Source: Streptomyces albireticuli (GTDB taxonomy: Bacteria; Actinomycetota; Actinomycetes; Streptomycetales; Streptomycetaceae). From it: DNA of 64,000 bases. Shown here piece by piece: positions 1 through 8,820 of the stretch (its first letter is position 1; the number at the start of each line of letters is the position of its first letter). Under the pieces are notes generated by a model, which saw nothing but the letters and a program-made list of their open reading frames with translations, had not been told where the DNA came from and did no database searches. The translations under genes and the position numbers were made by a program. Where the stretch lies: assembly GCF_021228125.1 (NCBI RefSeq), contig NZ_JAJQQS010000014.1:62001-126000 (forward strand), in the 5' to 3' direction.

Positions 1-509
1 TTCGCCAGGGAGTTGGGAACGAGGATCGCGGAAGTCCAGTGGCCCGGAAGGCCGCCCATCTTCGCCGAGATCCTGTCGAGCCACGGACCGAGGACGGCCA
101 TGTCGCCGTCGTGCCGCCTGTCGCCGCCGGAGGCGTTCTCCTCACCGTCCGTCACCACGATCTGGAGGAAGCTGTGCTCACCGTATTCCTCCCAAATGTG
201 CCCGAGGTCGTCCAGGGACTTCAGGGATGCCTCGATGAGAGCCGTGGCGCCGTTGTTGACGCGGTACAGGCCCCGCATGGACGGCAGATGCTTCACGTCC
301 ATGTCCCACACCAGGTTCTCCACCTTGTGGTCGAACGAATAGAGGCTGATCCGGGTCTCGTGGCCGAGGCTGTCCGACTCGGCCTTCAGTCCCGAAACGA
401 ACTCGTCGACCACACGCACGAGTTGACTCTGGTGCGGACGCATGGAACCCGAACAGTCCACGACCAGCGCGACGTGATTCACCTTGTGCTGGATCTTGTT
501 TGCGGACAT
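1..509 (-). CDS. VWA-domain protein (3' end off left edge)
   Basis: The reverse strand reads from an ATG at 509 through the left edge without a stop, so only the N-terminal 169 residues are present. Near residues 18-27 is a metal-ion-dependent adhesion site, DCSGSMRPHQ (DxSxS), preceded by a hydrophobic beta strand (HVALVVD), which is the start of a von Willebrand A fold. Later segments (TDGEENASGGD) resemble the conserved TDG loop. A GGAG ribosome-binding site precedes the ATG. The protein is probably cytoplasmic, with a Mg-dependent protein-binding role; cytosolic bacterial VWA proteins often occur in tellurium-resistance-like or AAA-ATPase modules, but no such partner is visible here. Its exact job is unknown. 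Confidence 0.8.
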   Translation of the reverse strand, partial: MSANKIQHKVNHVALVVDCSGSMRPHQSQLVRVVDEFVSGLKAESDSLGHETRISLYSFDHKVENLVWDMDVKHLPSMRGLYRVNNGATALIEASLKSLDDLGHIWEEYGEHSFLQIVVTDGEENASGGDRRHDGDMAVLGPWLDRISAKMGGLPGHWTSAILVPNSLA

Positions 510-729
510 GCTTCTGCTCCTTCTCCGAGGCTTGCCGAGGTGTTTTCACTCTATGAGGAGGCACTGACAACGGCCCTGGACGCACGGCGCCCGCTCACCG
601 CATCAGCACGCCCCCCGACGCCGTGTCGCCGGAACAGCGTCCGCGTCACCGGGGCAGGCGTTCACGGCCGTTCGGCGTGCCGTACGGTTGCTCAGGCCCA
701 CAGTCGCTCTACAAGGACGTCAGCACCTC

Positions 730-1773
730 ATGCGCGCCACCACTCTGCACGGCCCCTACGACATCCGCGTCGAGGAGGTACCCGACGCCCGCGTACAGGC
801 GCCTCACGACGCCGTGGTCCAGGTGTTGCGCGCCTGTGTCTGCGGCAGCGACCTGTGGGCCTACCGGGGGGAGAGCGCCCGTCAGCCGGGGCAGCGCATC
901 GGCCACGAGTTCCTCGGCACGGTCGTGGAGACGGGCTCCGAGGTGGGTACGGTACGCCCCGGTGACCTGGTCGTCGCTCCGTTCACCTGGGCGGACGGGG
1001 TCTGCGGGTTCTGCGCCGAGGGCTTGCCCACCTCGTGTGCCAATGGAGGGTTCTGGGGGTCCGTCGGCTCCGACGGAGGGCAGGGAGAAGCGGTCCGGGT
1101 CCCCTACGCCGACGGCACACTGGTGAGGCTGCCCGGTGAGGCCGCGTCCGACGACCGGTTGCTGACCGCCCTGCTCGCCCTGTCCGACGTCATGGGCACC
1201 GGCCACCACGCGGCCGTGAGCGCCGGCGTCCGGCCCGGCGCCACCGTCGCCGTGGTGGGTGACGGCGCGGTGGGGCTCTGTGCGGTACTGGCCGCCCGCC
1301 GCCTGGGGGCGGAGCGTGTCGTCATGCTCGGCAGGCACACCGCGCGGACCCGGGTGGCACGGTCCTTCGGTGCCACCGATGTCGTCGCCGAGCGCGGTGA
1401 GGCCGCGGTGGCGGCCGTACGCGAGCTGACCGGCGGCCATGGCGCGCACGCGGTCGTGGAGGCGGTCGGTACCGAGCAGTCGATGAAGACCGCGGTCGGC
1501 ATCGCCCGGCCGGGCGGGGCCGTCGGATGGGTGGGGGTTCCGCACGGCAGCGGCGCGGGGCTGGACATGGGGCTGCTGTTCAAGCACAACATCGCCCTGC
1601 GCGGCGGGATCGCCCCCGTACGCACGTATCTCCCGCAGCTGCTGCCTGACGTACTGTCCGGCGCGCTGGACCCTTCCCCGGTCTTCGACCTGTCCGTCGG
1701 CCTCGCGGAGGTCGCCGACGGGTACCGGGCCATGGACGAGCGCACCGCCCTCAAGGCGCTCGTCACCTTCTGA
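730..1773 (+). CDS. Zinc-dependent alcohol dehydrogenase (MDR family)
   Basis: A 347-residue medium-chain dehydrogenase/reductase. Catalytic zinc ligands are visible as C38 (CGSD motif) and H59-E60 (GHE motif), and a Rossmann nucleotide-binding segment VVGDGAVGL lies near residue 175. The structural-zinc lobe is incomplete: C92, C95 and C103 remain but one of the usual four cysteines is missing. The start at 730 was chosen because AAGGACG lies just upstream and the protein then begins like its family (MRATTLHGP). The closest type is the threonine/sorbitol dehydrogenase-like group. It sits next to the Dpg locus and converges on the P450 gene; whether it belongs to that pathway is not shown by the sequence. 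Confidence 0.85.
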   Translation: MRATTLHGPYDIRVEEVPDARVQAPHDAVVQVLRACVCGSDLWAYRGESARQPGQRIGHEFLGTVVETGSEVGTVRPGDLVVAPFTWADGVCGFCAEGLPTSCANGGFWGSVGSDGGQGEAVRVPYADGTLVRLPGEAASDDRLLTALLALSDVMGTGHHAAVSAGVRPGATVAVVGDGAVGLCAVLAARRLGAERVVMLGRHTARTRVARSFGATDVVAERGEAAVAAVRELTGGHGAHAVVEAVGTEQSMKTAVGIARPGGAVGWVGVPHGSGAGLDMGLLFKHNIALRGGIAPVRTYLPQLLPDVLSGALDPSPVFDLSVGLAEVADGYRAMDERTALKALVTF

Positions 1774-1802
1774 CCCGTGCCCCCTGACCCGGCTTCAGGT
1801 CT

Positions 1803-1851
1803 GGTCCTGACTCCTGTTCAGGACCGGACGACCCCTGTTCAGGACCGGACG
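1803..1851. terminator. Hairpin plus 18-bp direct repeat between convergent genes
   Basis: GGTCCTGA (1803-1810) pairs perfectly with TCAGGACC (1818-1825) in the gap between the convergent dehydrogenase and P450 genes. The 18-bp segment at 1813-1830 recurs exactly at 1834-1851 (21-bp period), so the right half of the hairpin is duplicated. There is no T-run, as is usual for Streptomyces terminators. The position between two converging stops supports a bidirectional termination role. Confidence 0.5.
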
Positions 1852-1868
1852 CGGCCCGCTCCGCGGAG

Positions 1869-3110
1869 CTACCAGGACACGGGCAGGGCGTGCACGCCGT
1901 AGAAGCCCGAGTCGGCGGCCAGCGGCACGTCCTCGACGGGAACGGCCAGCTCCAGGCCGGGGAACCCCGAGACGAGGGCGCCGAGGCCGATCTCGAGCTC
2001 GGCCCGGGCGAGGTTCTGGCCGACGCACTGGTGCATGCCGTAGCCGAAGGCGACATGGCCACGGGCCCGGCGGGTGACGTCGAGGACGTCGGGGTCGTCG
2101 AACGCCTCCGGGTCACGATTGGCGGCCGGCAGGGAGAGCGTGACGGACTCGCCCGCGCGGATCAGCCGCCCTTCGAGCTCGACGTCCTCCAGCGGCGTCC
2201 TGGGGACGCCGAAGTGGAAGATGGTGAGGTAGCGCAGCAACTCCTCGACGGCTCCGGGCAGGAGGCCGGGGTCCGCGCGCAGTGCCGCGAGCTGTCCCGG
2301 GTGGGTCAGCAGGGCCAGTGTCCCGAGGCCGAGCATGCCGGCCGTGGTCTCGTGCCCCGCGGTCAGCAGCAGGACGCCGAGGCCGGCGATCTCCTGGTCG
2401 CCGAGCCCCCCGTCCGCGACGAGCTTGCCCAGCAGGTCGTCGCTGGGGTGACGGTGCCGGTGGCGCACGAGGTCCAGGAGCAGGGCGTCGAGTTCGGCCA
2501 TCGCCTCGGCCGCCTGCTCGGCGGTGACCTCCAGGCTGAAGAGCACGGCGCTGGCCCGCTGGAACCCGGCGCGGCTCCCGTAGGGCACGCCGAGGAGTTC
2601 ACAGATCGTCAGGGAGGGGACGGGCAGGGCGAAGGAGGCCACGAGGTCGGCGGGCGGACCGGTCTCGCGCATCGCCCGGAGGTGGTCGTCGACGATCTCC
2701 TGGACGCGTGGCCGCAGCCGGTCGACCGCCCTCATCGTGAAACGGCCGCTGAGGGGGCGCCGGATGCGGGTGTGCTCGGGGCGGTCCATGTCGACGAGCC
2801 AGCCGGGCAGGGCGGGCTCGCCGATGAAGGGGTCCGCGCCCGGCCGGGGAGCCGGTACCCGCTTCAGCTCGGAGCGGGCGCTGAAGCGCGGGTCGGCCAG
2901 TACGGAGCGCACCAGGGAGTGCCGGGTGATCAGCCATCCCACATGGCCGTCGGGGTACCGCAGCCGGTGCAGAGGGGCCGTTCCGTTCAGCCGGGTCAGG
3001 CTCCCGGGAGGGTCGAGCGGCCGCTCCCGCCGGGTGGGGAGGGTGAGGGGGCACCCCGCGGCGGGCGGGGAGGGGTGGAGGTGGCCGGCCGACGGCCCGT
3101 GTTCACTCAT
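1869..3110 (-). CDS. Cytochrome P450 (Dpg-locus hydroxylase candidate)
   Basis: A 413-residue soluble bacterial P450 of normal length. The I-helix oxygen-binding motif AGHETT, the K-helix ExxR (EELLRY) and the heme loop FGYGMHQCVG with axial Cys362 are all intact. GGAGGG lies upstream of the ATG at 3110. The gene faces the amidinotransferase across a 427-bp divergent region and begins the Dpg locus. In pheganomycin the 4-position of the dihydroxyphenyl ring carries a hydroxymethyl group, so an oxidation of a methylated ring is one attractive role here, but this is inference. No ferredoxin gene is adjacent, so electrons must come from a partner encoded elsewhere. Confidence 0.93.
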   Translation of the reverse strand: MSEHGPSAGHLHPSPPAAGCPLTLPTRRERPLDPPGSLTRLNGTAPLHRLRYPDGHVGWLITRHSLVRSVLADPRFSARSELKRVPAPRPGADPFIGEPALPGWLVDMDRPEHTRIRRPLSGRFTMRAVDRLRPRVQEIVDDHLRAMRETGPPADLVASFALPVPSLTICELLGVPYGSRAGFQRASAVLFSLEVTAEQAAEAMAELDALLLDLVRHRHRHPSDDLLGKLVADGGLGDQEIAGLGVLLLTAGHETTAGMLGLGTLALLTHPGQLAALRADPGLLPGAVEELLRYLTIFHFGVPRTPLEDVELEGRLIRAGESVTLSLPAANRDPEAFDDPDVLDVTRRARGHVAFGYGMHQCVGQNLARAELEIGLGALVSGFPGLELAVPVEDVPLAADSGFYGVHALPVSW

Positions 3111-3537
3111 ACGGTTTCCCTCCGGGGCGGCCGGTGTCCGGCGCTTCCCCCCGCGGCATTTTCAGCGGACAACCATGCAGAGGCCACGGACCGTGCGCGA
3201 ACGAGGCGAGGAGCCGGGGCCGGATGGCGGCAACACGGCTTACTCCGGAGCCGCATCGAATACTTCGCGATCTTAACAGTTTGCCGAATGATGACCAAAC
3301 GATGGCTGTTGCACCGACCTTTGGCAGCACCTCCGAGAGAGCGCCCGTCCGACACGGGACGGAGGTTGACGGTTCCTCGGAAGTTCTGTAAAGCTGACCC
3401 CGGTCGATCGCGACCACACCGCGCTGACCTGCACAGATCAGAGCCAGCGCCTCACCCTTCGCGTATATTGCCGAGCTTTGGCCCCGCATATTCCGCAGGG
3501 AATTCTATTTGCCATTATGACAATGGGGGCCATGGTC
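3111..3537. promoter_or_regulatory. Divergent promoter region, P450 / amidinotransferase
   Basis: This 427-bp gap separates two divergent starts and holds no convincing gene: the reading frames crossing it have poor codon bias. A relatively A/T-rich patch around 3260-3300 and another around 3460-3515 are the likely promoter segments for the leftward P450 and the rightward amidinotransferase. I could not recognise a known operator or an iron box in it. Confidence 0.45.
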
Positions 3538-4677
3538 ATGAAATTGAGCAGCTTTGACGAGTGGTCACCTCTCCGTGAAGTGATCGTCGGCTCCGCCCGC
3601 AATTATGTATCGCATGAGCGGGAGCTTTCCTTCGACCTCTTCTTCCACGACAATCTCGTGCGTACGGAGTGGTACTACCCCCGCCTCTCGGCCGTCGGCG
3701 GGAACGCGAAGGCCGGCCCCGGGCAGAAGCCGATCAAGCAGCGCTACGTCGAGGAACTCACCGAGGACATCGAAGGCTTGGTCGCCACGCTCGAGTCCCT
3801 CTCGGTGAAGGTGCACCGGCCGCTGGACCTCGACGCGGCCACGTCCGGCGTGCAGACCCCCGCGTGGTCGGCCTCCGTGGTCCCCCCGCTGAACGTCCGT
3901 GACAACACGCTCATCCTGGGCGACGAGATCATCGAGACTTCGCCGATGATCCGGTCCCGGTATTTCGAGACCCAATTCCTCAAGCCGGTCTTCGCGGACT
4001 ACTTCCGCAAGGGCGCCCGGTGGACGGTCATGCCCCGCCCGCTGATGACCGACGCCTCCTTCGACCCCTCGTACGCCGACAGCGACGCCGGCGGCCCGAC
4101 CGAGCCGATCACCGACCCGCAGGCCCACCCGTACGACGTCGGGCACGAGATGATGTTCGACGGCGCGCAGTGCCTGCGCCTCGGCCGCGACATCGTCGCC
4201 AACATCTCCACGGCCAACCACGCCCTGGCCGTGGACTGGCTCGAGCGCCACGTCGAGGGCCGCTTCCGCGTCCACCGGGTGCACCGCCTGAGTGACAGTC
4301 ACATCGACAGCATGGTCCTCGCCCTGCGGCCGGGGCTCCTGCTCGTGCGCTCCAAGGAGGTCCTGGACTTCCTGCCGGAGCCGCTGCGCAAGTGGGACAT
4401 CGTCGTTCCCCCGCCGCCGAGCGAGAACAACTTCCCGCGGTACGAGGACGACGACCTGATCCTCACCAGCCCGTACATCGACCTCAACGTGCTGTCCGTC
4501 GGCCCCGACACTGTGCTGGTCAACGAGGCCTGCCCGGACCTGGCCCGCACGCTGGAGCGGCGGGGATTCACCGTGGTCCCCGTACGGCACCGGCACCGGC
4601 GGCTGTTCGGCGGCGGCTTCCACTGCTTCACCCTGGACACCGTGCGCGACGGCGGGCCCGAGGACTACTTCTCCTGA
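3538..4677 (+). CDS. Amidinotransferase (glycine/inosamine amidinotransferase family)
   Basis: About 379 residues. The family transfers the amidino group of arginine to an amine through a covalent amidino-cysteine, giving a guanidine plus ornithine. The nucleophile is Cys363 in GGGFHCFTLD, matching the AGAT/StrB1 pattern. The assisting His and Asp lie in SHIDSMVLALRPG and FDGAQCLRLGRDI. The N-terminus FDEWSPLREVIVGSA is typical of the family. The start at 3538 follows GGGGG by 8 nt; in-frame ATGs at 3517, 3523 and 3532 are alternatives. It lies beside the Dpg genes, as in pheganomycin and resorcinomycin, where a guanidino group is placed on a dihydroxyphenylglycine nitrogen. The acceptor here is inferred, not seen. 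Confidence 0.9.
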   Translation: MKLSSFDEWSPLREVIVGSARNYVSHERELSFDLFFHDNLVRTEWYYPRLSAVGGNAKAGPGQKPIKQRYVEELTEDIEGLVATLESLSVKVHRPLDLDAATSGVQTPAWSASVVPPLNVRDNTLILGDEIIETSPMIRSRYFETQFLKPVFADYFRKGARWTVMPRPLMTDASFDPSYADSDAGGPTEPITDPQAHPYDVGHEMMFDGAQCLRLGRDIVANISTANHALAVDWLERHVEGRFRVHRVHRLSDSHIDSMVLALRPGLLLVRSKEVLDFLPEPLRKWDIVVPPPPSENNFPRYEDDDLILTSPYIDLNVLSVGPDTVLVNEACPDLARTLERRGFTVVPVRHRHRRLFGGGFHCFTLDTVRDGGPEDYFS

Positions 4678-4702
4678 TCTCCCGTCACGGGGTGTCGCGG
4701 AG

Positions 4703-5545
4703 TCAGCGCCCGTTCCAGCGGGGCGGGCGCTTCTCCGCGAAGGCCCGGGGACCTTCCCGCGCGTCCAGGCTGTGCATACGTGCCTCCTCGCACGGGTAGG
4801 CGGTGGTGAAGGCGTCACTCAGCGGCAGATGCGCCGAGGCGGCGGCGGCTTCCTTGACCGCGCGCACGGCCAGCGGGGCGCAGGAGAGGATGTCTTCCAC
4901 CCAGCCGTCCACGCACGCGTCCAGGTCGGCGGCCGGCACCACCTCGTTGACCAGCCCGAGCTCCAGGGCCCGGGCGGCCGTGATACGGCGGCCGGTCATC
5001 AGGTAGCCCATGGCGGTCCGGTAGGGCAGCTGTCGGGTCAGCCGGAATACGCCGCCGGCGCCGGCCACCAGGCCGAGGCGCGCCTCGGGCAGGGCGAAGC
5101 GGGAGTCGTCCGATGCGATGATCAAGTCACAGGCCAAGGCGAGTTCGAAGCCGCCGCCGAAGGCGTACCCGCGCACCTTGGCGACGACCGGCTTGGTCAG
5201 CCCGAAACGCTCGGTGAGCCGGGGCCAGCCGGGCTTGCCGCGGCTGCCGAAGGTCGACACTCCCGCGGTGCCGGCGGCGTCACGGGCGGCGAGCTCCTTG
5301 AGGTCCTGCCCCACCGAGAACGCCCGGTCGCCCGCGCCCGTCAGGATCGCAACCCACAGGGATTCATCGGCCTCGAAATCGTCCCAGACAGCGGCCAGCT
5401 CCTCGTGCATGCGGATGTCCATCGCATTGAGGACCTCGGGCCTGTCGAGTGTGATGAAAGCCGCGTGCCCTTTCTTCTCGTACCGGACTCGCGGCCGGGC
5501 GCCGGATGTGCCGTCTATTTCCGAAGGTGTCATGTTGTCGAACAT
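4703..5545 (-). CDS. dpgD: DpgD-like enoyl-CoA hydratase (crotonase)
   Basis: A crotonase-fold protein of about 280 residues with [13 protein letters not shown], the oxyanion segment [19 protein letters not shown] and the catalytic-helix region [14 protein letters not shown]. In glycopeptide producers DpgD assists DpgB in dehydrating the DpgA polyketide product toward 3,5-dihydroxyphenylacetyl-CoA; linkage to dpgABC supports that assignment over a general fatty-acid role. The gene is reversed relative to dpgA, unlike the usual collinear dpgABCD order. ATGs at 5575, 5545 and 5533 are possible and none has a clear ribosome-binding site; 5545 was chosen. It therefore overlaps or abuts the dpgA start. 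Confidence 0.82.
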   Translation of the reverse strand: MFDNMTPSEIDGTSGARPRVRYEKKGHAAFITLDRPEVLNAMDIRMHEELAAVWDDFEADESLWVAILTGAGDRAFSVGQDLKELAARDAAGTAGVSTFGSRGKPGWPRLTERFGLTKPVVAKVRGYAFGGGFELALACDLIIASDDSRFALPEARLGLVAGAGGVFRLTRQLPYRTAMGYLMTGRRITAARALELGLVNEVVPAADLDACVDGWVEDILSCAPLAVRAVKEAAAASAHLPLSDAFTTAYPCEEARMHSLDAREGPRAFAEKRPPRWNGR

Positions 5546-6665
5546 AGCAGCGCCGTCACGGCCGTTGCCACGCATCACCGCGGTGGGGACCGGGGTACCC
5601 CCGCACTCCTATTCGCAGGAAGAGCTGCTGGAAATCTTCCGGGTCGACGACCCGCGCATTCGGTCGCTCTACCTGAACAGCGCGATCGAGCGCCGTCACC
5701 TGACCCTTCCGCCGGTCGGGCCGGACGGCGCCCGGCGCCAGGAATCGCAGGGCGAACTGCTGCGCAAGCACGTCGACAGCGGCCTGGACATGGCCCGCAC
5801 CGCGATCGCGGAGTGTCTCGGGAAGATCGGCGCGGCACCGGAGGACGTCTCCTATCTCTGCTGCGTCTCCTCGACCGGATTCATCACCCCGGGTTTCAGT
5901 GCGAAAGTCATCAAGGAGCTGGGATTCGACACTTCCTGTTCCCGTCTGGACGTCGTGGGAATGGGCTGCAATGCCGGGCTGAACGCGCTGAACGCGGTTT
6001 CCGGCTGGGCGGGTGCGAATCCCGGGAAAATCGCTCTCATGGTGTGCATCGAGGCGTGCTCGGCGGCCTATGTGTTCGACGGGACGATGCGTACGTCCGT
6101 GGTGAACAGCCTTTTCGGTGACGGTGCCGCCGCCGTCGCGGTCACCGCCGACGCGGCCTCGCCGACCGAAGCGTCCGGGGAGCCCGGGGAGCCCGGCCCG
6201 GCCGCGACGGCCGCTCCGGCCGAGGGTCCCGTCGTCCTGAAGTTCGCCAGCCGCATCGTCCCCGAGGCGAGCGAGGCGATGCGCTACGAGTGGGACGACG
6301 ACCACGGCAAGTTCAGCTTCTTCCTCGACCGGGAGATCCCCTACGTCGTCGGTGCCCACGCCGAGGAGACGGTCGGCGCGCTGCTGGAGGGCACCGGCCT
6401 GCGCCGCTCGGACATCGCCCACTGGATCGTCCACTCGGGCGGCAAGAAGGTCATCGACTCCGTGCGGGTGAACCTGCGCCTGACCCGCCACGACCTGCGC
6501 CACACCACCGGCGTCCTGGCCGATCACGGCAACCTCTCCAGCGGCTCCTTCCTCTTCTCCTACCGGCGGCTGAGCGAGGAGGGCGTCACCGCCCCGGGCG
6601 ACCACGGGGTGCTGATGACCATGGGCCCGGGCTCGACCGTGGAGACGGCCCTGCTGCGCTGGTGA
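5532..6665 (+). CDS. dpgA: DpgA, 3,5-dihydroxyphenylacetyl-CoA synthase (type III PKS)
   Basis: A 377-residue chalcone/stilbene-synthase-type ketosynthase. The catalytic triad is visible: Cys146 in [12 protein letters not shown], His in HSGGKKVID and Asn in [10 protein letters not shown]. DpgA condenses four malonyl-CoA units and cyclises them. The start at 5532 follows GAAGGTGTC by 5 nt; the open frame upstream to 5118 is antisense to dpgD and not credible. A Gly/Pro/Ala-rich insert ([18 protein letters not shown]) lies near residues 217-235, just before the FASRIVPEA segment. It heads a forward operon with dpgB, dpgC, hpgT and a methyltransferase, which is the complete known Dpg pathway. 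Confidence 0.95.
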   Translation: MLSNIAAPSRPLPRITAVGTGVPPHSYSQEELLEIFRVDDPRIRSLYLNSAIERRHLTLPPVGPDGARRQESQGELLRKHVDSGLDMARTAIAECLGKIGAAPEDVSYLCCVSSTGFITPGFSAKVIKELGFDTSCSRLDVVGMGCNAGLNALNAVSGWAGANPGKIALMVCIEACSAAYVFDGTMRTSVVNSLFGDGAAAVAVTADAASPTEASGEPGEPGPAATAAPAEGPVVLKFASRIVPEASEAMRYEWDDDHGKFSFFLDREIPYVVGAHAEETVGALLEGTGLRRSDIAHWIVHSGGKKVIDSVRVNLRLTRHDLRHTTGVLADHGNLSSGSFLFSYRRLSEEGVTAPGDHGVLMTMGPGSTVETALLRW

Positions 6666-6763
6666 CCGAGCCACGGGTGCCGACGGCGCCCGTCCCCGGG
6701 GACGGTGACGCGTGCGTCACCCGGTGTCCCTGACGCATCCGACGACCCTGAAGGGAACCCCTT

Positions 6764-7498
6764 ATGGACACCCTCACGACACGGACCGAGCCCCTCGGCG
6801 GGCCCGGCCTCACGCTGCACATCGACAGCGGCCGCCCGCTGGCCGAGCTCACGAAGGCGGTCGACGACGCCTGTGACTGGGCCGCGAACCAGGAGGTCCC
6901 GCCCACCCTCGCCCTCCGGCTGGGCGCCACCCGGGCACCGGTCTCCGCCCGCAGCCCCTGGCCGGGCCGGGTCGGCGTGCAGGACGTCAACCGCTGGGAG
7001 CGCGCGGTGCGCCGCCTGGAGCGGCTGGAGGCCGTCTCCATCGCCGTCGCCGAAGGCGGCTGCCAGGGCGCCGCCCTGGACCTGCTGCTCGCCACCGACT
7101 ACCGCATCGCCACCCCGGACCTACGGCTCCTGCTGCCCGTCAACGAGGGTCATTTCTGGCCCGGCATGGCCGTCCACCGTCTGGTCAACCAGATCGGCGC
7201 GGCCCGCACCCGCCAGCTCGTCCTGTGGGGGCACGAGCTGTCCGCCGAGAGCGCCCACCGCATGGGGCTCGTCGACGAGCTGACCACCGAGGTCGACGAC
7301 ACCGTCCGCGCGGCCGCCCTCCTGCTGGGCCGCACGGCCGGCGCCGAGATGGCCGTACGCCGGCAGCTGCTGCTCGAAGCGGCCACCACCGAGCACGAGG
7401 AGGCCCTCGGCTCCCATCTGGCCGCCTGCGACCGCGAGCTGCGCCGCCTGGCACCCCGGGACGGCAGCGGGAGCACCGGCGGGAACGAGGCCCCGTGA
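6764..7498 (+). CDS. dpgB: DpgB-like enoyl-CoA hydratase
   Basis: A short crotonase-family protein (244 residues) with an atypical N-terminus and a weakened active-site region (VAEGGCQGAALDLLLATDYRIATPDLRLLLP), as in DpgB proteins, which stimulate DpgA and complete dehydration/aromatisation to 3,5-dihydroxyphenylacetyl-CoA. AAGGGAA precedes the ATG. The stop overlaps the GTG of dpgC (GTGA at 7495-7498), so the two are translationally coupled. On sequence alone it could be a generic hydratase; the assignment rests on its position between dpgA and dpgC. Confidence 0.9.
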   Translation: MDTLTTRTEPLGGPGLTLHIDSGRPLAELTKAVDDACDWAANQEVPPTLALRLGATRAPVSARSPWPGRVGVQDVNRWERAVRRLERLEAVSIAVAEGGCQGAALDLLLATDYRIATPDLRLLLPVNEGHFWPGMAVHRLVNQIGAARTRQLVLWGHELSAESAHRMGLVDELTTEVDDTVRAAALLLGRTAGAEMAVRRQLLLEAATTEHEEALGSHLAACDRELRRLAPRDGSGSTGGNEAP

Positions 7499-8814
7499 CC
7501 ACGACCCCGCCCACCCTCACCGGTGCGCTCGCCGAGGACACGGCGCTCCTGTCCGAGCACACCACGGCGACCGCCGCCCGCCTGGCAGGGCTGCCCGCCC
7601 CGCCCCTCCGCGACCCCGCGCAGCGGGCGCTCGCCGAGGAGCTGCACACCGCCTCGCGGTCCCTGCGGCAGCGCTTCCTCCACCGGCACGCCGACGCGGT
7701 CTACGACGCGCTCACCGACGGCCGCACGGTCCACCTCCGCCTGGACGGACTCGCCCGGGCCGCGGCCGACCGGTTCCCCGGCCTCGTCCCGGCCGAGGAG
7801 CGACTGGCCGCGGAGCGGGCCCTCCCGCAGGCGGCCAAGGAGGGCCTGGAGATCGACCAGGGCATCTTCTTCCGCGCCCTGCTGCGCTCCCCGTACGCCG
7901 GACCGCACCTCGCCGACGCCATGGCGCTGCCCTGCCCCCGGGCCCTGGAGCTGCGCGAGCGCTTCCGGACCGAGGGCAGCGTGCGCCTCGCGAGCGTGCG
8001 CCTCGAACGCCACGGCACCACCGCCCACCTGACCGTCGACAACGCCCACTGCCTCAACGCCGAGGACGAGCGGCTCATCGACGACATGGAGACGGCGGTC
8101 GACCTCGTCCTGCTCGACGAGGCCAGCCACGTCGGCGTCGTACGCGGCGGCACGATGACCCACCCGCGCTACGCGGGCAGACGGGTCTTCAGCGCGGGGA
8201 TCAACCTCAAGGAGCTCCACGCCGGAAGGATCTCCCTGACCGGGTTCCTGCTGCGCCGTGAGCTCGGCTACCTCACCAAGATCGCCCACGGCCTGCTCGT
8301 GGACCCCGCCCCCGACGCGTACCCGTACCGCACGCGGCACAAGCCGTGGATCGCCGCGGTCGACTCGTTCGCCATCGGCGGGGGCATGCAGCTGCTGATG
8401 GTCTTCGACCACGTGATCGCCGCGGACGACGCCCACTTCAGTCTGCCCGCCGCGAACGAGGGCATCGTGCCGGGCGCGGGCAACTTCCGGCTGGGCCGGA
8501 TGACCGGGGCGCGCCCGGCCCGCCAGGTGATCCTGGGCGGGCGCCGCATCCACGCCACCGATCCCGACGCCCTGCTGGTGTGCGACGAGGTCGTCCCGGG
8601 CGAGGAGATCACCGCGCGCGTGGACGCCGCGGCCGCGCGCCTCGACAACCCGGCCGTGACCGCCAACCGCCGGATGCTGGCTCTCGCCGAGGAACCGCGG
8701 GACCGCTTCCTCGCCTATCTCGCCGAATTCGCCTACGTCCAGGCCACCCGCCTCTACGCCACGGACGTCCTGGAAAAGGTCGCCCGGACGCCCGGCCGGC
8801 CGCGCGGGGAGTGA
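7495..8814 (+). CDS. dpgC: DpgC, 3,5-dihydroxyphenylacetyl-CoA 1,2-dioxygenase
   Basis: A 439-residue enzyme with a roughly 190-residue helical N-terminal domain followed by a crotonase domain; this architecture is specific to DpgC. DpgC uses oxygen without metal or cofactor to oxidise and hydrolyse 3,5-dihydroxyphenylacetyl-CoA to 3,5-dihydroxyphenylglyoxylate. The crotonase part contains RRVFSAGINLKELH, SFAIGGGMQLLMVFDHVIA and FSLPAANEGIVPGAGNFRLG, forming the oxyanion hole and substrate pocket. The GTG start overlaps the dpgB stop, and hpgT begins 6 nt after its stop. No truncation is seen. Confidence 0.95.
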   Translation: MTTTPPTLTGALAEDTALLSEHTTATAARLAGLPAPPLRDPAQRALAEELHTASRSLRQRFLHRHADAVYDALTDGRTVHLRLDGLARAAADRFPGLVPAEERLAAERALPQAAKEGLEIDQGIFFRALLRSPYAGPHLADAMALPCPRALELRERFRTEGSVRLASVRLERHGTTAHLTVDNAHCLNAEDERLIDDMETAVDLVLLDEASHVGVVRGGTMTHPRYAGRRVFSAGINLKELHAGRISLTGFLLRRELGYLTKIAHGLLVDPAPDAYPYRTRHKPWIAAVDSFAIGGGMQLLMVFDHVIAADDAHFSLPAANEGIVPGAGNFRLGRMTGARPARQVILGGRRIHATDPDALLVCDEVVPGEEITARVDAAAARLDNPAVTANRRMLALAEEPRDRFLAYLAEFAYVQATRLYATDVLEKVARTPGRPRGE

Positions 8815-8820
8815 CTTTCG

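Noticed and set aside
39-965. Long forward open frame over the VWA gene
   Set aside because: It is antisense to a reverse-strand frame with a clear MIDAS motif and ribosome-binding site, and it runs into the dehydrogenase start.
5118-5531. Upstream extension of dpgA
   Set aside because: Antisense to dpgD and foreign to the DpgA family; the ATG at 5532 has a ribosome-binding site and gives normal family length.
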